Source: F23-B02 sp946405205
Lineage (GTDB): Bacteria > Bacillota > Clostridia > Oscillospirales > Oscillospiraceae
Assembly (NCBI GenBank): GCA_946405205.1
Contig: CAMJGL010000009.1
Coordinates: 1 to 64,000, forward strand
Length of the DNA: 64,000 nt
Direction: 5' to 3'
A program made the translations under genes and the position numbers. This document shows, one piece after another, positions 34,337 through 42,923 of the stretch. The notes under the pieces were generated by a model. It ran no database searches. It saw only the letters and a list, made by a program, of their open reading frames with translations, and had not been told where the DNA came from. The first letter of the stretch is position 1. Every line of letters begins with the position of its first letter.

Positions 34337-34996
34337 ATGTTAAAAAAGCTAAAGCTTTATTTGCCGATAATGATCATGGCGGTCATCGCGGCGGTGGTGG
34401 GAGTGCTGCTGCTCAACGGTACGCTTCAGGTGGATAGGATCATTGCCGCCGTTGATGATAACAGGCCGCTGGCGGCGGCGGTAATACTCGCCCTGTTCGT
34501 TTTCAAGGGACTGTCCGGTCTGCCTTACGCGGCCATACTCGTTGGCTGCTCGCTGATATTCGACCTGCCTCTGGCGCTTGCCATAAACACCGTCGGTACG
34601 CTGCTGTGCATATCGGTATCATATCTTGTGGGACGCTTCTCCAAGGGCCTGACCTTTGACGGCATGATGGAGAAATACCCGAAATTCAAGCGCTATTTCA
34701 ATAATGCGACCAATTACAGCTTCACCTTCTGCTTCGCGATGCACACGCTGCATCTCTCCATGGAGGTGCAGGGAGTGCTGTTCGGCCTGCTGCGCACCCG
34801 GTATTCATCGTATATTGCCGGCTCGATGCTCGCGCTGCTGCCCAGCATGGTCTGGTTCACCGTCATCGGGGACAAGTTCGATTTCACGGATCCACTGTTC
34901 TGGGTGTTCATTGGAGTTGACCTCCTGACAGTTGTGACCGGCCTTGTTTACGCAAAGAAAAACATCATAGACGGCGGAAAAAAGAAGGAAGCATAA
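34337..34996 (+). CDS. TVP38/TMEM64-type (VTT domain) membrane protein
   Basis: 219 residues with about five hydrophobic segments. The VTT/DedA-type core includes FKGLSGLPYAAILVGCSLIF, a re-entrant loop pattern with conserved Pro/Gly, and SVSYLVGRFSKG. Related DedA-superfamily proteins move lipid carriers across the membrane; the role here is unknown. It sits between mntP and a HAD gene with gaps of 9 and 12 bases. Confidence 0.78.
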   Translation: MLKKLKLYLPIMIMAVIAAVVGVLLLNGTLQVDRIIAAVDDNRPLAAAVILALFVFKGLSGLPYAAILVGCSLIFDLPLALAINTVGTLLCISVSYLVGRFSKGLTFDGMMEKYPKFKRYFNNATNYSFTFCFAMHTLHLSMEVQGVLFGLLRTRYSSYIAGSMLALLPSMVWFTVIGDKFDFTDPLFWVFIGVDLLTVVTGLVYAKKNIIDGGKKKEA

Positions 34997-35008
34997 GGAA
35001 GTGAAAAA

Positions 35009-35716
35009 ATGTTTGAGATGATACTGTTCGATCTGGATGCTACACTGCTTCCAATGGATCAGGATGAGTTTGTAAAAGAATACTTTAAGCATCTTGCAAG
35101 GAAGCTCGCGGTGCACGGTTACGAGGCGGGAGCGCTTGTCGATGCAGTCTGGAAGGGCACCGCAGCTATGATACGCAACGACGGCTCCCGCAGTAATGAG
35201 GACGCCTTCTGGAGCGAGTTTGCGAATATCTTCGGCGAGGCCGCGCTGGCAGATAAAACGCTTTTCGATGAGTTTTACGCGAATGAATTTGAAAACGCAA
35301 GAGCCGTCTGCGGCTTTAATCCCGCTGCGGCCGGCACCGTCAGAGCGTTAAAGGCCGCCGGCTTCCGCGTCGCCCTTGCGACAAATCCCATTTTTCCCGC
35401 CGCCGCGACCGAAAAGCGCATCCGCTGGGCGGGACTTGAGCCGGAGGATTTCGAGCTGATTACAACGTATGAAAACTCCCGCTTCTGCAAGCCCAATCCC
35501 GCGTATTACACGGATATTGCCCGAAGCCTGAACGTAAAGCCTTCCGAATGCCTCATGGTCGGCAACGACGCGACCGAGGACATGGCCGCGCAGGAAGCCG
35601 GCATGAGCGTTTTTCTCATCACCGACTGCCTGATAAACAGAGAAAACAAGGATATCTCCGTGTATCCAAACGGCAGCTTTGAGCAGCTCACGGAATATGT
35701 TGAAAAGAATAAATGA
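35009..35716 (+). CDS. HAD-superfamily phosphatase
   Basis: 235 residues. HAD motif I is FDLDATLLP with the nucleophile Asp8 and the acid Asp10. Motif II is VALATNP, motif III the Lys in FCKPNP, and motif IV MVGNDATED. The helical cap between residues 15 and 90 makes it a subfamily I HAD (YjjG/phosphoglycolate phosphatase-like). It hydrolyses a small phosphate ester of unknown identity. It ends the mntP operon. Confidence 0.85.
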   Translation: MFEMILFDLDATLLPMDQDEFVKEYFKHLARKLAVHGYEAGALVDAVWKGTAAMIRNDGSRSNEDAFWSEFANIFGEAALADKTLFDEFYANEFENARAVCGFNPAAAGTVRALKAAGFRVALATNPIFPAAATEKRIRWAGLEPEDFELITTYENSRFCKPNPAYYTDIARSLNVKPSECLMVGNDATEDMAAQEAGMSVFLITDCLINRENKDISVYPNGSFEQLTEYVEKNK

Positions 35717-35722
35717 CCGCAG

Positions 35723-35758
35723 AAAGATCCCGCGCTTTGTTTAAGCGCGGGATCTTAC
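35723..35758 (+). terminator. Intrinsic terminator after the HAD gene
   Basis: Stem AAGATCCCGCGCTT / AAGCGCGGGATCTT with a TGTTT loop. It also faces the end of the minus-strand aldo/keto reductase. Confidence 0.82.
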
Positions 35759-35770
35759 TTGTATCGGAAG

Positions 35771-36964
35771 CTATTTTGCGGAGTTTGCGGCCTCCTCGCG
35801 CTTGCGGCAGATCTCCGCCCATGTGGGCAGCTCCGCGAGGCGGGCGGCGAAATCGCCCAGAGCGGCGGGAACGTCTATGTGCTGGGGGCAGGCGTTGGCG
35901 CACTGGCCGCAGCCTATACAGGCCTCGGGACGCTTTGCATCGGGCAGTGCGTCGGCGCGCATGATAACGTTCACGCTGCTGGCGAGCTTGAGATCGTTAT
36001 ACAGATTAAGGAGCATGGGTATGTCCAGCCCCTGCGGACAGCCCTTGCAGCAGTAGCGGCAGCCGGTGCAGGGCACGGTGTTCTTGAGCTTGTCGGCAAT
36101 GCCGTACAGCACATTGCACTCATCACTGTTGAGCGGCCTGAGCTCGTCAAAGTTCTTTACGTTGTCGACCATCTGCCCGAAGCTTGACATACCGCTGAGC
36201 ACCATTGTGACATTGGGAAGCCCCTGCAGCCAGCGGAAGCCCCATGCCGCGGTGCTGTAGTCGGGGTGCATGGAGCGGAGAAGCGCCTCGGAGCTATCAT
36301 CGAGCTTTGCAAGCTTTCCGCCGCGGACAGGCTCCATTACCCAAACGGGGATGCCGCGCTCGGTCAGGAGCTTGTACTTGCCCTCGGCGTCCTGCAGTGA
36401 CCAGTCGAGGTAGTTGAGCTGTATCTGGCAGAATTCCATATGCTCGCCGTAGGCGTCGAGAAAGCGTTTCGTGTTTTCAACGCTGCCGTGGCAGGAAAAG
36501 CCGAGGTGGCGTATCTTGCCCAGCTCCTTCTGGCGGACGAAGAAATCAACGATGCCGAGCTCCCCGTCGAGGTAGTTTGTGATGGAGTTTTCGTTGACGT
36601 TGTGCATCAGGTAGAAGTCGAAATACTCAACGCCGCATTTTTTGAGCTGGTCGGCAAAGACCGCCGCGGGGTCGGGGGCCTTGGACTTGTCGTAGATCTG
36701 GTGACCGGGGTATTTATCGGCGAGATTGAATTTATCCCGCGGATGCCGCGCCAGAGCCCTGCCGATGGCGATCTCGGAGCAGCTGCCGTGGTAGGGGTAG
36801 GCAGTGTCGAAGTAGTTTACGCCGTGCTCGATGGCGTAGTCGGTCATTTTATCGACCTGGGCCTGGTCGATATCGGTCTCTCCGCCGCCGGGGATGAGGG
36901 GCAGACGCATGGTGCCGAAGCCGAGCATGGAAAGCTTTTCGCCCTGAAAATCACGATATATCAT
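35771..36964 (-). CDS. Aldo/keto reductase with C-terminal ferredoxin domain
   Basis: 397 residues. The aldo/keto reductase barrel has the catalytic set Asp/Tyr in FDTAYPYHG, Lys in NLADKYPG and His in FYLMHNVN. A C-terminal domain (about 285-397) carries two 4Fe-4S motifs, CTGCRYCCKGCPQ and CIGCGQCANACPQ. Such fusions occur in anaerobes and probably take electrons from ferredoxin or donate to it. ATG 36964 has GAGGTG 6 bases upstream; the open frame continues further but overlaps the FHA gene. The FHA gene ends 15 bases upstream. Confidence 0.87.
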   Translation of the reverse strand: MIYRDFQGEKLSMLGFGTMRLPLIPGGGETDIDQAQVDKMTDYAIEHGVNYFDTAYPYHGSCSEIAIGRALARHPRDKFNLADKYPGHQIYDKSKAPDPAAVFADQLKKCGVEYFDFYLMHNVNENSITNYLDGELGIVDFFVRQKELGKIRHLGFSCHGSVENTKRFLDAYGEHMEFCQIQLNYLDWSLQDAEGKYKLLTERGIPVWVMEPVRGGKLAKLDDSSEALLRSMHPDYSTAAWGFRWLQGLPNVTMVLSGMSSFGQMVDNVKNFDELRPLNSDECNVLYGIADKLKNTVPCTGCRYCCKGCPQGLDIPMLLNLYNDLKLASSVNVIMRADALPDAKRPEACIGCGQCANACPQHIDVPAALGDFAARLAELPTWAEICRKREEAANSAK

Positions 36965-36978
36965 AATTACACCTCTTT

Positions 36979-37314
36979 TTAAAACAGCATATCCTTTGAA
37001 AAAACAATGTCGACCCCGCCCATGGTGATAACGTCGCCGGAGAAAATGCGCTCCTTGCGGTCTATCCTCCGGCCGTTGACGTAGGTGCCGTTGGTAGAGC
37101 CGAGATCCTGAATGTAGTAGTGGCCGTCGCACAGCTCGATCTGAAAATGCCTGCGGGAGGCCTTGGGAGCGGAATACACGAAATCGCAGTCCTCGCTTCT
37201 GCCGAACAGCCATGTGGTCTTGCCGCTCTCGTGCTCGTTTACGGTGCCGTTTATGGTCGCGTCGCCGAAGTTGTCAAGGAAATCTCTTATGAATTTAAAC
37301 TTTTCCTCTGCCAT
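36979..37314 (-). CDS. FHA domain protein
   Basis: 111 residues: a short N-terminal helix region and one forkhead-associated domain with the hallmarks FGRSEDCDFVY, SRRHFQIEL and DLGSTNGTYVNGRRI. The Arg/Ser/His/Asn residues bind phosphothreonine. No active Ser/Thr kinase or phosphatase is adjacent; a degenerate kinase-like gene lies about 16 kb away. It is co-transcribed with the aldo/keto reductase. AAGGAG lies 7 bases before the ATG. Confidence 0.88.
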   Translation of the reverse strand: MAEEKFKFIRDFLDNFGDATINGTVNEHESGKTTWLFGRSEDCDFVYSAPKASRRHFQIELCDGHYYIQDLGSTNGTYVNGRRIDRKERIFSGDVITMGGVDIVFSKDMLF

Positions 37315-37344
37315 AGCAATCTCCTTAAAAGCATTGTTTATATA

Positions 37345-37372
37345 AGTATATCACAGCGCCGCAAAACTTCAA
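37345..37372 (-). promoter_or_regulatory. Promoter of the FHA-reductase operon
   Basis: Minus strand: -35 TTGAAG (37367-37372), 16 bases, -10 TATACT (37345-37350). Confidence 0.62.
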
Positions 37373-37493
37373 GAAAAATCAGAAAGCGCGGGCGTTCTTT
37401 GCGCCTGATATGTACACATTACCGACATCGAAATTGACATCATTTTATTGATTAAAACTAAGTATTTTAAGCTATTATTCATAATCAAAAAAA

Positions 37494-37541
37494 GAAAAAA
37501 GCCTGCAATTCATTGAAAACAATGAGATTACAGACTTTTTC
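37494..37541 (-). terminator. Terminator of tRNA-Arg
   Basis: Minus-strand stem of about 14 pairs with a small internal loop (AGTCTGTAA / TTGCAGGCT and CATTG / CAATG around TTTT), followed by six T residues. Confidence 0.7.
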
Positions 37542-37544
37542 CTT

Positions 37545-37621
37545 TGGCACGCCGCAAGGGATTCGAACCCCTGACCTTCTGGTCCGTAGCCAGACGCTCT
37601 ATCCAGCTGAGCTAGCGGCGC
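37545..37621 (-). tRNA. tRNA-Arg (anticodon ACG)
   Basis: 77 nt including an encoded CCA. The acceptor stem GCGCCGC pairs with GCGGCGT (one G-T pair), D arm GCTC / GAGC, anticodon loop CTACGGA giving ACG (read as ICG after A34 deamination), and T loop TTCGAAT. The minus-strand orientation is confirmed by the 3' CCA at 37545-37547. A terminator follows it directly. Confidence 0.95.
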
Positions 37622-37717
37622 TTATTGCTGAGCGCCTTAGTATATTAGCACAGCCGGACAGGAAATGCAAGTATTTTTTGCGTATTTTTAGAATAAAATT
37701 GAGATTGCTACGCGCTC

Positions 37718-37885
37718 TTACATCCCGATAGAGCTTGAGACCGCGTCGACTACTTCACCCATGGTCTTGAGGGTCTTGCCGACGATGTTCTTTGAGGGCT
37801 TCTTGCCGCCCGTCATGCTCATGCCGGCAAGTCCGCCGACGGCAACGCCTATGCCCATGCCGATCAAAAAGTTTGCTTTATGCAT
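37718..37885 (-). CDS. Small glycine-rich membrane-associated protein (55 aa)
   Basis: 55 residues: a hydrophobic glycine-rich N terminus (FLIGMGIGVAVGGLAGM, about residues 6-22), then a basic linker with KKPSKN and a short amphipathic helix ending SSSIGM. The layout resembles YtxH-like small envelope proteins, but the family is not certain. GGAGGTG lies 8 bases before the ATG. It is divergent from ymdB. It was found by reading the minus strand directly. Confidence 0.72.
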   Translation of the reverse strand: MHKANFLIGMGIGVAVGGLAGMSMTGGKKPSKNIVGKTLKTMGEVVDAVSSSIGM

Positions 37886-37923
37886 TGTTTACACCTCCGA
37901 AATATATTATGTCCATAATTGTT

Positions 37924-37953
37924 TTGCTACATCGCTGTAATATGTGCTATAAT
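37924..37953 (+). promoter_or_regulatory. Promoter of the ymdB operon
   Basis: TTGCTA (37924-37929), 18 bases, TATAAT (37948-37953), about 43 bases before ATG 37997. Confidence 0.62.
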
Positions 37954-37996
37954 AGCCTTAAATTTGCTGACTCCACGAGAGGAGATTTTTTCAAAA

Positions 37997-38770
37997 ATGA
38001 GCATAAAAGTTTTGGCCGTCGGCGACGTCTGCGGCGAGCCCGGCCTTGAATATCTTACAAAAAATCTGCGCAGAATACGCAAGGAAATGGAGATCGATTT
38101 CGTCGTCGTAAACGGCGAAAACGCAAATGTCGTGGGCATAACTCCCCGCCAGGCCGACGCCATACTCCACTCAGGCGCCGACGTCATCACTCTCGGCAAC
38201 CACACATGGACGCGCACGGAGCTGCGCCCGTATCTTGACGAGCGCCGCAAGATCCTGCGTCCTGCCAATTGTGCGCCGCAGTGCCCGGGACGCGGCATCG
38301 ACGTATATAAGACAAGCTTCGGCGACGTCTGCGTAATGAGCCTGATGGGACATTTCACGCTGGACACCAACACCGACAACCCCTTTGTCATCGCCGACGG
38401 ATACATGGAGGAAATAAAAGAGAAGATAATCCTTGTGGATTTCCATGCCGAGGGCACCAGCGAAAAACGCGCGATGGGCTTCATGCTCGACGGCAGGGCA
38501 AGCGCCGTCTGGGGGACTCACACCCATGTGCAGACCTCCGACGCCTGCGTGCTGCCCAACGGTACGGGTTACATCACCGACCTCGGCATGACGGGCGCGA
38601 TAAACTCCGTTATCGGCATCGAGCCCGAGCAGTCCATCGGCAAATTCTTCGGCGACCCTCCGCGGCGCTATGACTCCGCCAAGGGTCCGGCCAAGCTTGA
38701 GGGCTGCGTATTCGAGATAGACCCCGAGACGGGGAAATGCCTCAAAGCGGAAGGGATAAGACTGACATGA
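37997..38770 (+). CDS. ymdB: YmdB-type metallophosphoesterase
   Basis: 257 residues. The two-metal site is visible as AVGDVCGEPG (Asp), VVNGENANV (Glu, Asn), TLGNHTW (Asn, His), SLMGHF (His), VDFHAE (His) and GTHTHVQT (two His). YmdB hydrolyses 2',3'-cyclic nucleotides in Bacillus and affects biofilm and motility choices. ATG 37997 is chosen; GAGAGGAG is 12 bases upstream, a little far. It overlaps the SbcD-like gene by ATGA. Confidence 0.92.
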   Translation: MSIKVLAVGDVCGEPGLEYLTKNLRRIRKEMEIDFVVVNGENANVVGITPRQADAILHSGADVITLGNHTWTRTELRPYLDERRKILRPANCAPQCPGRGIDVYKTSFGDVCVMSLMGHFTLDTNTDNPFVIADGYMEEIKEKIILVDFHAEGTSEKRAMGFMLDGRASAVWGTHTHVQTSDACVLPNGTGYITDLGMTGAINSVIGIEPEQSIGKFFGDPPRRYDSAKGPAKLEGCVFEIDPETGKCLKAEGIRLT

Positions 38771-39879
38771 GTATGATAAAGCTGCTGCACACGGCCGATC
38801 TGCATCTGGACTCGCCCTTCGAGGGCCTGGGCGAGAGCAAGGCGGCTCTGCGCAGAACGGAACAGAGACAGCTTCTTTACAGGATAGCGCAGCTTGCTCA
38901 AACTGAGCAGGTGCAGCTCGTGCTGCTGGCAGGCGACCTGCTGGACTCCGACAGCGCATATGCCGAGACCGCCGAGGAGCTTGTGAAGGCTCTCGGCAGC
39001 ATCGATGTGCCGGTGTTCATTTCCCCGGGAAATCACGATTTTTATTCCGCGCGCTCGCCCTACGCACGGCTGAAGCTCCCCGAAAACGTACATATTTTCA
39101 AAAGCCAGGGAATAGAGTGCGTCGAGCTTCCGGAGCTTGGCGTCAGGGTATGGGGCGCGGCGTTCACGGATAAGTACAGCGGCGGTATGCTGCGCGGCTT
39201 CGGCGCGGAGAAAAAGGCCGGCGTCCTTGATATCATGTGCATCCACGGCGAGGTCAATGCAGCCTCATCGTATAACCCCGTTACCGAGGGCGAGATCGCG
39301 GCATCAGGCATGGACTATATCGCCTTCGGTCATATCCACGCCGGAAGCGGCCTTAAAAATGCGGGGAGCTGCCATTACTCGTGGCCCGGCTGCCCCGAGG
39401 GGCGCGGCTTTGACGAGACGGGCGAAAAATACGTCAGCATCGTCAGCCTCGAAGAAGGCAAATGCAGCATCGAGCCCGTGAATATAGCCCGCCGCAGGTA
39501 TGAGATACTTACTGTCAGGCTCACGGGACGAGACCCGATCGAGGTGGTTAGCGAAGTCTTGCCCGACGGTACGGAGAATGACATATACCGCCTTATCCTG
39601 CGCGGCGAGACGGAGGAGGCGCCCGACGTGAGCGCCCTCAGAGAAGCTTTTGAGGATTGCTTTTTCAGCCTGCAGATCAGGGACGAGACCTCGCTTCGCC
39701 GCGACGTCTGGGAAAAAGCGGGGGAGGACAGTCTGCGCGGACAGTTCCTCTCAAGACTGAGAAAAAAATATGACGAGGCAAAGGATGAGACCGAGCGGGA
39801 GAGAGCGGTGCAGGCGGCCCGCTGGGGGCTTGCCGCGCTCGACAGGCGGGAGGAGGTAGTGCGCCATGCAGATCAATAA
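38767..39879 (+). CDS. SbcD/YhaO-like DNA exonuclease subunit
   Basis: 370 residues with a calcineurin-like phosphoesterase site: HTADLHLDSPF, LAGDLLD, SPGNHDFYS, CIHGEV and FGHIHAG, ligands for two Mn ions. A C-terminal region from about 260 contains charged helices that in this family contact the ATPase partner. It is the nuclease half of an SbcCD-like (YhaO/YhaN) pair acting on DNA ends. The ATG overlaps the ymdB stop (ATGA); a second ATG lies two codons later. It overlaps the ATPase gene by 14 bases. Confidence 0.88.
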   Translation: MSMIKLLHTADLHLDSPFEGLGESKAALRRTEQRQLLYRIAQLAQTEQVQLVLLAGDLLDSDSAYAETAEELVKALGSIDVPVFISPGNHDFYSARSPYARLKLPENVHIFKSQGIECVELPELGVRVWGAAFTDKYSGGMLRGFGAEKKAGVLDIMCIHGEVNAASSYNPVTEGEIAASGMDYIAFGHIHAGSGLKNAGSCHYSWPGCPEGRGFDETGEKYVSIVSLEEGKCSIEPVNIARRRYEILTVRLTGRDPIEVVSEVLPDGTENDIYRLILRGETEEAPDVSALREAFEDCFFSLQIRDETSLRRDVWEKAGEDSLRGQFLSRLRKKYDEAKDETERERAVQAARWGLAALDRREEVVRHADQ

Positions 39880-41773
39880 GCTCAGCGCGACCTTCGGCAA
39901 GCTCGACGGCGATACTCTTGAGCTGCACGAGGGGCTGAATATCATCTGCGCCCCCAATGAGAGCGGCAAAAGCACATGGTGCGCCTTCATCCGCGCCATG
40001 CTGTACGGCATCGACAGCTCCGAGCGTCAGAGGAACGGCCATCTGCCCGATAAAACGCGCTACGCGCCGTGGTCGGGAGCCGCCATGCAGGGAACGATGG
40101 AGCTTTCCGCCGGAGGAAAGGATATCTGCCTTATCCGCAAAACAAAGCAGAGCAGCGCGCCCATGCGGGAGTTTTCCGCCGTGTACAGCGGCACGAACAT
40201 TCCGGTCGAGGGCATGACGGGCATCAACGCCGGTCAGATGCTGACAGGCGTCGAACGCGAGGTGTTCCGCCGCAGTGCCTTCGTGGAGCAGGGCGCGGTC
40301 GCGGTATCGGGAAGCCCCGAGCTTGAAAAACGGATAAGCGCGATAGTTTCGACGGGGGAGGAGGACTGCTCCTTCACGGAGGCCGACGACCGGCTCAGGA
40401 CATGGCAGCGCAAGCGCCGCTATAATAAGCGCGGCAGACTGCCGGAGCTTGAAGCGCGGATGTCCGAAACGAAGCGCCGTCTGAACGGGCTTGAGGAGAC
40501 GGCGAGGGAGCGCGACAGCTTATCAGAGGAGCTGGAACGGGCAAAAGGCAAGTGTGCGCAGCTTGAAGCCGCCGTGACCGAGAGCCGCAAGAGCGTCCGC
40601 AAGGAGGCGCTTAGCAGCCTTCTCAACCTGCGCAAGGAGATAAACGCCGCGAATGAGGAGCATGAGCGCGCCGACGATGAGCGCGACGCCTGCCGTGCGG
40701 CTCTGTGCGGCAGCGTGATAGGCGAGCGCAGCCCCGAGGAAGTGCACCCCGAGGTCGCCGCGGATATCGAAAACGCCCTTACGCTCAAGGCCGAGGCAGA
40801 GAAAAAGATAAGCGCCGCACCGGCGATAATTTGCCTTATACTCGCGCTCATAGCCGCCGCAGTCGGCATATTCCTGAGCCCCTACGCCTACGCTGCCGCG
40901 GCGGTGCTGTGCATTATCGCCGGGCTCCTTTTTGTAAAGCAGAGCAGGGCAAAGGCCGCGGCCTACGAGGCGGGAAAGCAACGAAGAAGGATACTTTCAA
41001 AATATAAAGCCGAAAGCGAAGAAGATATAAAAACCTGCGAGGCGGAATATCTTGAGCTTTATGAGCGCTTCAGGCAGGCCGAAGCGGCGGAAAAGGCCGC
41101 TGCCGAACGACTTGAGAAGATGCGTCGGCATCAGGAGCAGACAGAGAGCAGGACTCTCGCCGAGCTTGATTTCAGCGGCGGGGACAGCGAGGCGGCCAGA
41201 CTCGGCCGCGAGCTTGCTGCCGCTCAGAGCCGCTGTGAGATGCTCTCGGCGCGCATCTCCGAGATAAGGGGCAGGCTTGCCGCAATGGGCGATCCGCTGG
41301 TGCTGGGCTCGGAGCTTAAGGCCATGGAGGACGAACACGCCGAGCTTCAGAACGAGTACGACGCGATAGCCCTCGCGGTGGAGACCCTGCGCGAGGCCGA
41401 CGCGGATATCCAGAGCCGTTTTTCGCCGGAGCTCGGCAGGCTCGCCGCTCACTATATGTCCGTCGTCACCGGCGGCAAATACGATTCCGTGCTCTTAAAC
41501 CGCGATTTCAGCGCGAAGGTGAGGGAAGCCGACGACGGCGTACCGCGCGAGACGGAGTATCTCAGCGCCGGAACGCTCGACCTCATGTACCTTGCCGTGC
41601 GCCTTGCCGTGTGCAAGCTTGCTCTGCCGGAGAGTGCCGACTGCCCTCTCATCCTGGACGATGCGCTGGTCAATCTTGACACCGAACGCACAAAGCAGGC
41701 CATGGCTCTGCTGAGCGAGATAGCAAAGGAGCGCCAGGTCATTCTGTTCACCTGCAAGAGCATTGACGCTTAA
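39866..41773 (+). CDS. SbcC/YhaN-like ATPase with central membrane hairpin
   Basis: 635 residues. Walker A is APNESGKST (about 30-38) and the C-terminal Walker B/D-loop is LILDDALVNLDTERTKQ, as in SMC/Rad50-type ATPases. Long charged coiled-coil arms run at about 180-290 and 370-510. Two adjacent hydrophobic segments (about 315-360) split the arms, a feature of YhaN rather than SbcC, and may attach the complex to the membrane. It works with the SbcD-like nuclease encoded just upstream. Confidence 0.86.
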   Translation: MQINKLSATFGKLDGDTLELHEGLNIICAPNESGKSTWCAFIRAMLYGIDSSERQRNGHLPDKTRYAPWSGAAMQGTMELSAGGKDICLIRKTKQSSAPMREFSAVYSGTNIPVEGMTGINAGQMLTGVEREVFRRSAFVEQGAVAVSGSPELEKRISAIVSTGEEDCSFTEADDRLRTWQRKRRYNKRGRLPELEARMSETKRRLNGLEETARERDSLSEELERAKGKCAQLEAAVTESRKSVRKEALSSLLNLRKEINAANEEHERADDERDACRAALCGSVIGERSPEEVHPEVAADIENALTLKAEAEKKISAAPAIICLILALIAAAVGIFLSPYAYAAAAVLCIIAGLLFVKQSRAKAAAYEAGKQRRRILSKYKAESEEDIKTCEAEYLELYERFRQAEAAEKAAAERLEKMRRHQEQTESRTLAELDFSGGDSEAARLGRELAAAQSRCEMLSARISEIRGRLAAMGDPLVLGSELKAMEDEHAELQNEYDAIALAVETLREADADIQSRFSPELGRLAAHYMSVVTGGKYDSVLLNRDFSAKVREADDGVPRETEYLSAGTLDLMYLAVRLAVCKLALPESADCPLILDDALVNLDTERTKQAMALLSEIAKERQVILFTCKSIDA

Positions 41774-41791
41774 AGCTCCGCCAAAATTAAT

Positions 41792-41829
41792 AAACACCGC
41801 GCTTTTGAATCACAAAGTGCGGTGTTTTC
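41792..41829 (+). terminator. Terminator after the YhaN-like gene
   Basis: Stem AAACACCGC / GCGGTGTTT with an 18-base loop that has four further pairs, followed by TCTTG. The T tract is weak. Confidence 0.6.
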
Positions 41830-41833
41830 TTGT

Positions 41834-41889
41834 GTCAAGTACCCAAATTATAAAAGGTGCTTGACTCTTTCATGGGACAATGGTATAAC
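41834..41889 (+). promoter_or_regulatory. Promoter with operator of the AbrB/ABC operon
   Basis: TTGACT (41861-41866), 17 bases, TATAAC (41884-41889). The inverted repeat GTCAAGTACC (41834-41843) and GGTGCTTGAC (41856-41865), 9 of 10 matching, overlaps the -35 box, so binding would block transcription. Confidence 0.72.
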
Positions 41890-41920
41890 AAGTTATACTT
41901 TTCATACAAAGGAGCACGAA

Positions 41921-42214
41921 ATGAAATCACCTGACAATAAATACATAGGTTCGGTCAAGGTCGGCCCCAAGGGGCAGATAGTCATCCCAAAGGACGTGCG
42001 CGAAATGTTCGGCATCGACACCGGCGACACGCTCATAATTCTTGCGGATGCGCAGAAGGGCATCGCGCTTGAGCGCTACTCCGTGTTCTCCGGTATCGCC
42101 GATAAGATATTTGCCGGACGCGCAAAGGAGGTTTATCCCGAGCGGGACGAGGCCGATTCCCTCAACTTTGCCCGTGCGATAAGGGAGGCGGAAAACGGCG
42201 ATGAAAGCGATTGA
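41921..42214 (+). CDS. AbrB-family (SpoVT-like) transcription regulator
   Basis: 97 residues. The N-terminal swapped-hairpin domain reads GSVKVGPKGQIVIPKDVREMFGIDTGDTLIILAD, typical of AbrB/MazE-fold DNA-binding proteins, followed by a short helical tail. AAAGGAG lies 8 bases before the ATG. It overlaps the ABC ATPase gene by 14 bases. The inverted repeat over its own -35 box is the likely operator, so it probably controls the exporter operon. Confidence 0.88.
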   Translation: MKSPDNKYIGSVKVGPKGQIVIPKDVREMFGIDTGDTLIILADAQKGIALERYSVFSGIADKIFAGRAKEVYPERDEADSLNFARAIREAENGDESD

Positions 42215-42923
42215 AACAAGTAAGCTTAGCAAGAGCTACGGCGATATATGTGCCGTAAAAGAGCTTGACCTCGAGGTCAACGAGGGCGAGCTTTTCGCCC
42301 TGCTGGGCGTCAACGGCGCGGGCAAGACGACCACGATAAAAATGCTGTCGGGGCTGACCGAGCCCACGGGCGGCGAGTTTTCCGTACTGGGATGCAGCAA
42401 AATGGAGGATATAAAGCCGCTCATAAACGTATCGCCGCAGGAGACCGCCGTCGCGCCGAACCTGACGGTGCGCGAAAACCTTGAATTCATCTGCGGCATC
42501 TACGGCTTTGACAGGGCCGAGTCAAAGGCAAGGGCGGCGGCTATGCTCAGGGAGTTTTCCATGGAGGAGGTCGCACGGCAGAAGGCAAAGACACTGTCCG
42601 GCGGCTGGCAGAGAAGGCTGTCCATTGCCATGGCGCTCATATCTGAGCCCAAGCTGCTGTTTCTGGACGAGCCGACGCTGGGGCTTGACGTCATTGCGCG
42701 GCGCGAGCTCTGGCACATCATCGAAGGGCTCAAGGGCAGGGTGACGGTCATTCTGACCACACACTATCTCGAGGAGGCCGAGGCACTGTCCGACCGCCTT
42801 GCGGTCATGGCGAATGGCAGGCTGATAGCGGTCGGAACAGCTTCGGAGCTGATGGCAAAGGCCGGCTGCGATAAGTTTGAGGACGCCTTTGTCACGCTCT
42901 GCGGGGGAGGTGCTGCGGTATGA
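42201..42923 (+). CDS. ABC transporter ATP-binding protein
   Basis: 240 residues. Walker A is GVNGAGKTT (about 34-42), the signature TLSGGWQRRL, Walker B LLFLDEPTLGLD and the H-loop TTHYLEE. It has the size and features of ABC-2 exporter ATPases, close to multidrug or antibiotic exporters. It overlaps the AbrB gene by 14 bases and the permease gene by 4 (ATGA). The substrate is unknown. Confidence 0.9.
   Translation: MKAIETSKLSKSYGDICAVKELDLEVNEGELFALLGVNGAGKTTTIKMLSGLTEPTGGEFSVLGCSKMEDIKPLINVSPQETAVAPNLTVRENLEFICGIYGFDRAESKARAAAMLREFSMEEVARQKAKTLSGGWQRRLSIAMALISEPKLLFLDEPTLGLDVIARRELWHIIEGLKGRVTVILTTHYLEEAEALSDRLAVMANGRLIAVGTASELMAKAGCDKFEDAFVTLCGGGAAV

Noticed and set aside
36965..37213. 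83-codon N-terminal extension of the aldo/keto reductase
   Set aside because: It overlaps the FHA gene in another frame, and the reductase fold starts at the ATG at 36964 after a good ribosome site.
37513..37731. Open frame across tRNA-Arg on the opposite strand
   Set aside because: The frame is the reverse of a complete tRNA; such peptides (RTPDLLVRSQ...) are a known annotation artefact.
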